A stretch of 9,342 nucleotides of DNA. Source: Candidatus Woesearchaeota archaeon. GTDB lineage: Archaea; Nanobdellota; Nanobdellia; Woesearchaeales; SM23-78. The position numbers and the translations under genes are program-made. Under the pieces are notes generated by a model. The model saw only the letters and a list, made by a program, of their open reading frames with translations, had not been told where the DNA came from and did not search any database. Of this stretch, positions 5,752 to 9,342 are shown one piece after another (within the stretch, counting starts at the first letter, position 1; the number at the start of each line of letters is the position of its first letter). Where the stretch lies: NCBI GenBank assembly GCA_011372335.1, contig DRSY01000109.1:1-9342 (forward strand), written 5' to 3'.

Positions 5752-6630
5752 ATGTTGTATAAAAAAGAAAAGTATGGGGAAGAGAAAGAAAAAAAGAAAG
5801 AAAAAGAGAAACGGGTGCGAAGAAGAATAATCCAGTTGTTGGCTTTCTTTTTCAGAGAGCTTGATATGAAGAAAAGGAGTTATGCCTGGCAGCTTGTCTG
5901 GCTAGTATACGACTTGATGTGGGCATTATCCGTCGGATTCCTAGGTATGGGAGTGAAGAGTGTGACTAGTGTTAACATAGACACTCAGAGTTATGTGCTC
6001 TACCTGCTCGTAGGCTCGTTCATCTGGACTTATCTGAGCTCATTATTCTATATTGTGAGCTGGTCAATTACCTGGGAGCGATGGGAAGGCACAATCGAGT
6101 ACACATTCATGGCGCCTGTGAAAAGGATTATACAATTAGTAGGTAACTCAATATTCGCAATCCTGTACGGGCTTGTGAGAATGATAGTTGTTTTTGTGCT
6201 TGCCAGCGTGGTGTTCAACATAAGCCTTGCAAATGTCAACTTCGTATCAGCAGGTGTCATCCTAGTACTGGCATCAATATCCTTCATAGGCTTTGGGATG
6301 ATAGCAGCAATCCTCCCACTCATCAGTCCTGAATTCGGTGATAAGACTGTGATCATGATAGAAGCAGTGATAATGACAGTGTCTGGAATATTCTACCCAA
6401 TCAGTGTTCTGCCAGTGTTTGTGCAGTACATATCAAAAGTAATACCAGCGACTTATGCTCTTGAAGGTATAAGACAGGCAGTGATAAAAGGAGCAGACCT
6501 GATTAGTCTATGGCCACAAATATGGCCCTTACTAGTACTAGGAGTAGTGCTAATCCCCTTAGGAGACTTTATGTTCAGACTAGCAGAGAGGCACGCTAAG
6601 AAGACTGGTAAGCTGAAGAGGAACGGATAA
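5752..6630 (+). CDS. ABC-2 type exporter permease
   Basis: This 292-residue integral membrane protein probably has six segments, at about 46-67, 81-104, 130-154, 164-190, 199-224 and 255-278. Between segments two and three lies WERWEGTIEYTFMAPV (108-123), the conserved cytoplasmic coupling motif of ABC-2 permeases (W-x-R-E/W-x-G-T-x-E..P). The loop near 189-236 (LISPEFGDK, GIFYPISVLP, IPATYALEGIR) is also typical. The N-terminus is an unusually lysine/glutamate-rich tail (residues 1-25), encoded by A-rich DNA. It could be translated by coupling from the ATPase stop 12 bases upstream, as there is no clear Shine-Dalgarno site. An alternative start at M39 would remove the tail. With the preceding ATPase it makes a homodimeric-type exporter; no binding protein is encoded, as expected for export. 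Confidence 0.9.
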   Translation: MLYKKEKYGEEKEKKKEKEKRVRRRIIQLLAFFFRELDMKKRSYAWQLVWLVYDLMWALSVGFLGMGVKSVTSVNIDTQSYVLYLLVGSFIWTYLSSLFYIVSWSITWERWEGTIEYTFMAPVKRIIQLVGNSIFAILYGLVRMIVVFVLASVVFNISLANVNFVSAGVILVLASISFIGFGMIAAILPLISPEFGDKTVIMIEAVIMTVSGIFYPISVLPVFVQYISKVIPATYALEGIRQAVIKGADLISLWPQIWPLLVLGVVLIPLGDFMFRLAERHAKKTGKLKRNG

Positions 6631-6645
6631 ATTATTTTTCATAAG

Positions 6646-6652
6646 TTTTTTT
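6646..6652 (+). terminator. T-tract after the ABC operon
   Basis: Seven T residues 15 bases after the permease stop, preceded by ATTATTTTTC, are a typical archaeal T-rich terminator without a required hairpin. Confidence 0.4.
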
Positions 6653-6746
6653 AACATCATACCTCTTCTTACATTTATGACAAGTATTGATGACAAGAGG
6701 AATGAAATAAGGTTTTCGCTTTAATCCTTCTTGAATCCATGCAAAC

Positions 6747-6757
6747 CTTTTTATATA
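6747..6757 (+). promoter_or_regulatory. TATA box of the lipoprotein gene
   Basis: CTTTTTATATA predicts transcription from about 6778-6780 and a leader of about 40 nt carrying the Shine-Dalgarno site at 6810-6815. Confidence 0.5.
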
Positions 6758-6809
6758 ACTAATTATTTTTCAACAATCCATAACGTGTTCGCTAAAGGGG
6801 GTTTAGAAA

Positions 6810-6815
6810 GGTGAT
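6810..6815 (+). promoter_or_regulatory. Shine-Dalgarno site choosing ATG 6820
   Basis: GGTGAT matches the archaeal anti-Shine-Dalgarno and is 4 nt before ATG 6820. It overlaps the GTG at 6811 and the ATG at 6814, so those codons are unlikely starts. Confidence 0.5.
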
Positions 6816-6819
6816 GCTT

Positions 6820-7575
6820 ATGAGGAAAGAATTAATCATTACAAGTCTTGTGCTGCTCGGCACGCTTAGTGCTTTATTAATCTTAACGGGTTGCAAGCCA
6901 GAGCGTGTTACAAGAACCTCAGAGCCTCTTTTCAATAATAGTCTTAATGAGAAGATAGAGAACCTCACGGTTGTTGAGGAGCCCGAAGAGTTTGAAGAGT
7001 TCATGTTCAACTATACGCCTAGGAATGATTCAAAGTACGAGATAGCAGAGGATGATGTCTTCACAATAACAAGAGGTAATTTTACAAGTACTGAGATAAG
7101 CTTCTTTGGTGTAATGCTAGGAGACTCTTATGACAGTGTTATTAAGAGGCTTGGGATACCTGATGTTATGTTCATACCAGCAGACCAGAGTTATAAGAAT
7201 CTTGAGTACAGAAAAAGGATTGGTATTAGCGGTAAGTTCTCTGGATTAACCTTCCACTTAGAGAACGATACTGTGACCAGGATCACTGTGAAGCCTGCTT
7301 TTAACAAGTACCTCCATGGTAACACAAGCATAGGAACTGATAAAGAGGTTATCTACGCTCTCCTGGACCTACCGGACTACCAGGATTTCGTGTCTGTGTT
7401 CAGAGTCTTCCATTACGTGGAGAAAGGAGTAGAAATATATTTTAAGAACAGGTATGTTAATCGGATATCTTTCGTGTTTCCAAAAGAGTTTAAAGGAGTG
7501 GAGTACGTTACTGCTCAGAAAGTATCACAGGAAGGCGTACTGGTTAACGTCACAGAGCCTGTCCTGACAGAATGA
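6820..7575 (+). CDS. Secreted lipoprotein with two BamE/SmpA-like repeats and eight N-glycosylation sequons
   Basis: The start is ATG 6820 by its Shine-Dalgarno site, giving 251 residues. A lipoprotein signal peptide (MRKELIITSLVLLGTLSALL) ends in the lipobox LTGC with C25 as the lipidated residue. A low-complexity linker rich in N, E and S follows, then two similar units. The first (about 90-165) has GVMLGDSYDSVIKRLGIPDV then GLTFHLENDTVTRITVKP. The second (about 170-235) has NTSIGTDKEVIYALLDLPDY then GVEIYFKNRYVNRISFVFP. This pattern (IGxxxxxVxxxLGxPD, then GhxhxFxxxxVxxI) resembles BamE/SmpA/OmlA or CAP-associated repeats; homology is my inference. Eight N-X-S/T sequons (NNS, NLT, NYT, NDS, NFT, NDT, NTS, NVT) suggest an N-glycosylated surface protein. 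It is transcribed from its own promoter after the ABC operon. Function unknown. Confidence 0.75.
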   Translation: MRKELIITSLVLLGTLSALLILTGCKPERVTRTSEPLFNNSLNEKIENLTVVEEPEEFEEFMFNYTPRNDSKYEIAEDDVFTITRGNFTSTEISFFGVMLGDSYDSVIKRLGIPDVMFIPADQSYKNLEYRKRIGISGKFSGLTFHLENDTVTRITVKPAFNKYLHGNTSIGTDKEVIYALLDLPDYQDFVSVFRVFHYVEKGVEIYFKNRYVNRISFVFPKEFKGVEYVTAQKVSQEGVLVNVTEPVLTE

Positions 7576-7592
7576 ACTAAGTCCCTCCCAGC

Positions 7593-7614
7593 AGCCTTAA
7601 TTATTAATAAGGCT
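7593..7614 (+). terminator. Hairpin after the lipoprotein gene
   Basis: AGCCTTA (7593-7599) and TAAGGCT (7608-7614) form a 7-bp stem with an 8-base loop 18 bases after the stop codon. There is no T-run directly after it, so it may protect the 3' end rather than terminate. Confidence 0.35.
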
Positions 7615-7671
7615 TCAGTATTTATTCTTATGGCAGAGCAAAGAAAAGAGAGTCTTATTAATAAAAAAACC

Positions 7672-7684
7672 TTTTTTTCTTTTT
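7672..7684 (+). terminator. T-rich terminator before kae1
   Basis: TTTTTTTCTTTTT is 12 T residues in 13, about 97 bases after the lipoprotein stop and just before the kae1 TATA box. It fits an archaeal T-tract terminator insulating kae1. Confidence 0.45.
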
Positions 7685-7694
7685 AGAGAACAAG

Positions 7695-7706
7695 ATTTAA
7701 AAAAAC
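7695..7706 (+). promoter_or_regulatory. TATA box of kae1
   Basis: ATTTAAAAAAAC is centred about 27 nt before the ATG at 7727, predicting a leaderless transcript. No Shine-Dalgarno site is present. Confidence 0.5.
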
Positions 7707-7726
7707 AGAGATTCTCCTGTCCCAGT

Positions 7727-8713
7727 ATGCTCTGCTTAGGCATAGAATCAACTGCTCATACATTCGGGATTAGTATTGTTAATGATAAAGGTAAAAAGGT
7801 ACTCTCAAATATTATTAGTGCTTATAAGACTAAGACAGGCGGGATTGTGCCTTCAAGAGTAGCAGATCACCACGTGGAAGCTGTTAAACCTGTTCTTAGA
7901 AGAGCATTAGACCAAGCAAGGATTAAGCCTGATGAGATCGACCTGGTTGCTTTCAGTCAAGGACCAGGAATAGGCCACACCCTCAGGATAGGTGCTGGGC
8001 TTGGAAGAAGCCTTGCCATCCTGCTGGGAAAGCCTTTAATAGGGGTTAATCACTGCATCGCCCACCTCGAAGTCGGGCGTTTCCTCACAAAAGCAGATGA
8101 CCCTGTGCTGCTCTACGTCTCTGGTGCTAACACCCAAGTAATTGCTTACGAAGCAGGGAGGTACCGTGTATTCGGAGAAACCCTTGACCTCGGAGTCGGT
8201 AATTTTCTTGACAGCTTTGCCAGGCAGCTAGGCTTAGGCTTCCCAGGAGGACCAAGGGTGGAGGCGTTCGCAAGGAAAAGCACAAAGTACATTAAGCTGC
8301 CTTACAGTGTTAAGGGAATGGATATAAGCCTCGGAGGCTTAGATACTAATCTTAAGCAGAAGATTAAGTCAGGGAAGTATTCTAAGAGTGACTTGTGCTT
8401 TAGTGTGCAGGAAACAGTGTTTGCTATGCTCGTAGAAGTAGCTGAGAGGGCGATGGCTCATACAGGTAAGAATGAATTACTACTCGGAGGAGGCGTTGCT
8501 TGTAATAAGAGGCTTCAGGAGATGTGCAGAGTTATGACAAAGGAAAGAGGAGGTAAGACTTTCATCCTGCCCAACGAGTTCCTTGTGGATAATGCTGCTA
8601 TGATAGCAATAACCGGTCTTGAGATGTACAAGGCGGGTATGAGCACAAACCTTAAGGATGCTGGGATTAAGCCTTATGAGAGAACAGACGATGTGAAGGT
8701 TGAGTGGCGTTAA
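7727..8713 (+). CDS. kae1: Kae1, tRNA N6-threonylcarbamoyladenosine (t6A37) transferase subunit
   Basis: This is the catalytic subunit of the cytosolic KEOPS complex, which moves threonylcarbamoyl from its AMP adduct to A37 of ANN-decoding tRNAs. At 328 residues it has the normal archaeal length and is not fused to the Bud32 kinase found in some archaea. It starts MLCLGIESTAHTFGISIV, the family N-terminus of the ASKHA fold. The metal-binding pair is H109 and H113 in NHCIAHLE. SQGPGIGHTLRIGAGLGRSL (77-96), LYVSGANTQVIAYEAGRY and GGLDTNLKQK are conserved, and the late nucleotide-site block is LLLGGGVACNKRLQEM with DNAAMIAITG. No key residue appears lost. It is preceded by a T-tract and its own TATA box and ends at a bidirectional terminator, so it is monocistronic. 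No bud32, pcc1 or cgi121 lies in this window. Confidence 0.95.
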   Translation: MLCLGIESTAHTFGISIVNDKGKKVLSNIISAYKTKTGGIVPSRVADHHVEAVKPVLRRALDQARIKPDEIDLVAFSQGPGIGHTLRIGAGLGRSLAILLGKPLIGVNHCIAHLEVGRFLTKADDPVLLYVSGANTQVIAYEAGRYRVFGETLDLGVGNFLDSFARQLGLGFPGGPRVEAFARKSTKYIKLPYSVKGMDISLGGLDTNLKQKIKSGKYSKSDLCFSVQETVFAMLVEVAERAMAHTGKNELLLGGGVACNKRLQEMCRVMTKERGGKTFILPNEFLVDNAAMIAITGLEMYKAGMSTNLKDAGIKPYERTDDVKVEWR

Positions 8714-8783
8714 AGGTTTAATACATCGGATTTAAGCGAAAAGAGTTTTGTTAATAAAGAGGTTTCTTGTCTTGTGTGTTCTG

Positions 8784-8827
8784 AACACTTCTATAAAACA
8801 AATTTTTTTGAAGTCTAAAGAAGTGTT
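8784..8827 (+). other. Inverted repeat in the kae1 3' region
   Basis: AACACTTCT (8784-8792) is perfectly complementary to AGAAGTGTT (8819-8827), a 9-bp stem. An inner copy GAAGT (8810-8814) could pair with ACTTC instead, giving two exclusive folds. TTCTGA occurs beside it at 8779-8784 and 8829-8834, and again in the loop region of the next hairpin at 8864-8869. It could be a 3' UTR structure or a small RNA; no box C motif is present to make it a C/D RNA. Confidence 0.3.
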
Positions 8828-8851
8828 GTTCTGAGTTTTAAAACCACACCC

Positions 8852-8879
8852 AAAAAAACGTTTTTCTGAACGTTTTTTT
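8852..8879. terminator. Bidirectional hairpin terminator between convergent genes
   Basis: AAAAAAACGTT (8852-8862) and AACGTTTTTTT (8869-8879) are perfect 11-bp inverted arms around a 6-base loop. On each strand the hairpin ends in seven T residues. It sits between the end of kae1 and the stop of the minus-strand gene, so it can end transcripts from both sides. The minus-strand arm is adjacent to the stop codon of that gene. Confidence 0.6.
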
Positions 8880-9123
8880 AAACAAAAACTTCTTTGTTCT
8901 TCTTCATCATAATAATCCTCACCTCTAAGTCCTTAGCCTCATTATGAAAAACAAGGCTTGCTCTGTGATAAGTATTATTCTTGTTCTCAATCAGAAAAAA
9001 CCCTTCTTGTAAGAGAAGCTCTTTTATCTTGTTCTTCAAATAGTTCTTTAAGAGTATAACATTCTTAATGTACTCATCATAATCCTGAATAGTATTATTA
9101 ATGATTATGAACCCGTGCTTCAT
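8878..9123 (-). CDS. Hypothetical protein, 81 residues
   Basis: The minus-strand frame runs from ATG 9121-9123 to a TAA at 8878-8880, inside the bidirectional terminator. It encodes MKHGFIIINNTIQDYDEYIK, then a probable amphipathic helix (NVILLKNYLKNKIKELLLQE), then beta-like stretches (GFFLIENKNN, RASLVFHNEA, DLEVRIIMMK). It has no signal peptide, membrane segment or cysteine. I do not recognise the family. The predicted helix followed by strands suggests a small compact alpha/beta domain. A TATA-like run lies about 30 nt upstream and the frame ends at a terminator, both of which support a real gene. Base composition is more AT-rich than the housekeeping genes, which fits a fast-evolving or acquired gene. 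It is convergent with kae1. Confidence 0.6.
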   Translation of the reverse strand: MKHGFIIINNTIQDYDEYIKNVILLKNYLKNKIKELLLQEGFFLIENKNNTYHRASLVFHNEAKDLEVRIIMMKKNKEVFV

Positions 9124-9147
9124 ACCATCAAAATCATCTCCTCATCT

Positions 9148-9158
9148 CATTTAAAAAC
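9148..9158 (-). promoter_or_regulatory. TATA-like box of the 81-residue gene
   Basis: Read on the minus strand as GTTTTTAAATG, its centre is about 30 nt upstream of the ATG, giving a leader of only a few bases. GGAGATGAT lies in between but is too far (about 10-18 nt) to be a good ribosome binding site. Confidence 0.4.
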
Positions 9159-9342
9159 CCCACGCGAATACCTGTCCAGTGAAGAACGAAAAACTTACGA
9201 AAAAATGAAAAATTTTATTCTAGTTTGTTAAATCAAAACCAAAAAACCTCCTTTTTTTCTGATTATAAGGGTCAGACACCATTATTCACATCCGACAATT
9301 ACTCTTCCCTCTTATTTACGAGGTTCTGAGCAACTATGACCG
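9159..9342. other. Intergenic right edge, no supported gene
   Basis: No frame longer than about 25 codons with a good start, no tRNA and no clear repeat is seen. AT-rich runs around 9190-9260 could hold promoters for genes beyond the edge. Confidence 0.4.

Noticed and set aside
6677..6724. 15-codon frame MTSIDDKRNEIRFSL and a short CCTCTT/AAGAGG hairpin between the ABC operon and the lipoprotein
   Set aside because: Too short to support; the upstream T-run is better read as a terminator, and the TTGATGA inside lacks a matching D box for a C/D RNA.
7630..7686. 18-codon frame MAEQRKESLINKKTFFSF before kae1
   Set aside because: No convincing promoter or ribosome binding site, and its end is the T-rich terminator.
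8764..8877. Box C/D RNA suggested by three CTGA motifs
   Set aside because: No TGATGA-type box C is present at usable spacing.
9220..9282. 20-codon minus-strand frame (MVSDPYNQKKRRFFGFDLTN) containing AGGAGGT
   Set aside because: Very short, no TATA box at the right distance, and no useful start follows the Shine-Dalgarno-like run.
1..9342. CRISPR array, insertion sequence or attachment site
   Set aside because: No spaced direct repeats, transposase, integrase or target-site duplication seen.

Overview
The window looks like chromosomal DNA of an archaeon with modest GC content. The evidence is a diphthine synthase, a Kae1-type tRNA-threonylcarbamoyl enzyme, a class III (type IV pilin) signal peptide, an NFACT-R protein, and AT-rich TATA boxes about 25-30 nt upstream of start codons, which implies mostly leaderless mRNAs. 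The small, separate genes, the NFACT-R protein reduced to its C-terminal half and the stand-alone Kae1 fit a DPANN-type or otherwise streamlined archaeon. That placement is inference; no rRNA or tRNA is present to confirm it.

Layout. Bases 3-1637 (+) hold the 3' part of a large ParB-like gene that is already open at the left edge. It contains the end of one ParB module plus a complete second one, so the polypeptide is a tandem ParB. A 42-codon leaderless mini-gene (1694-1822, +) follows, then dphB (1951-2733, +), a type IV pilin-like surface protein (2948-3430, +) and a lone NFACT-R protein (3465-4238, +). The 450-base gap 4239-4686 is not empty. It has a 31-codon leaderless gene on the minus strand (4270-4365) and, divergently, a promoter followed by a 13-bp terminal stem and a T-tract, which looks like a small structured RNA (about 4474-4572). 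The same segment can also be read as a 48-codon frame broken by one TGA. An ABC exporter pair (ATPase 4687-5739, permease 5752-6630), a secreted lipoprotein with many glycosylation sequons (6820-7575) and kae1 (7727-8713) follow. A symmetric hairpin with T-runs on both strands separates kae1 from a convergent 81-residue hypothetical gene (8878-9123, -). Bases 9159-9342 hold nothing I can support.

How the genes relate. Only the two ABC genes look co-transcribed; the other genes appear to have their own promoters. dphB (EF-2 diphthamide), kae1 (tRNA t6A) and the NFACT-R gene (ribosome-associated) all concern translation. The pilin, lipoprotein and ABC exporter are envelope functions. The two exported proteins are the ones with a leader and a Shine-Dalgarno site, while most intracellular genes appear leaderless. 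The most unusual items are the tandem ParB, the candidate structured RNA and the two leaderless mini-genes.
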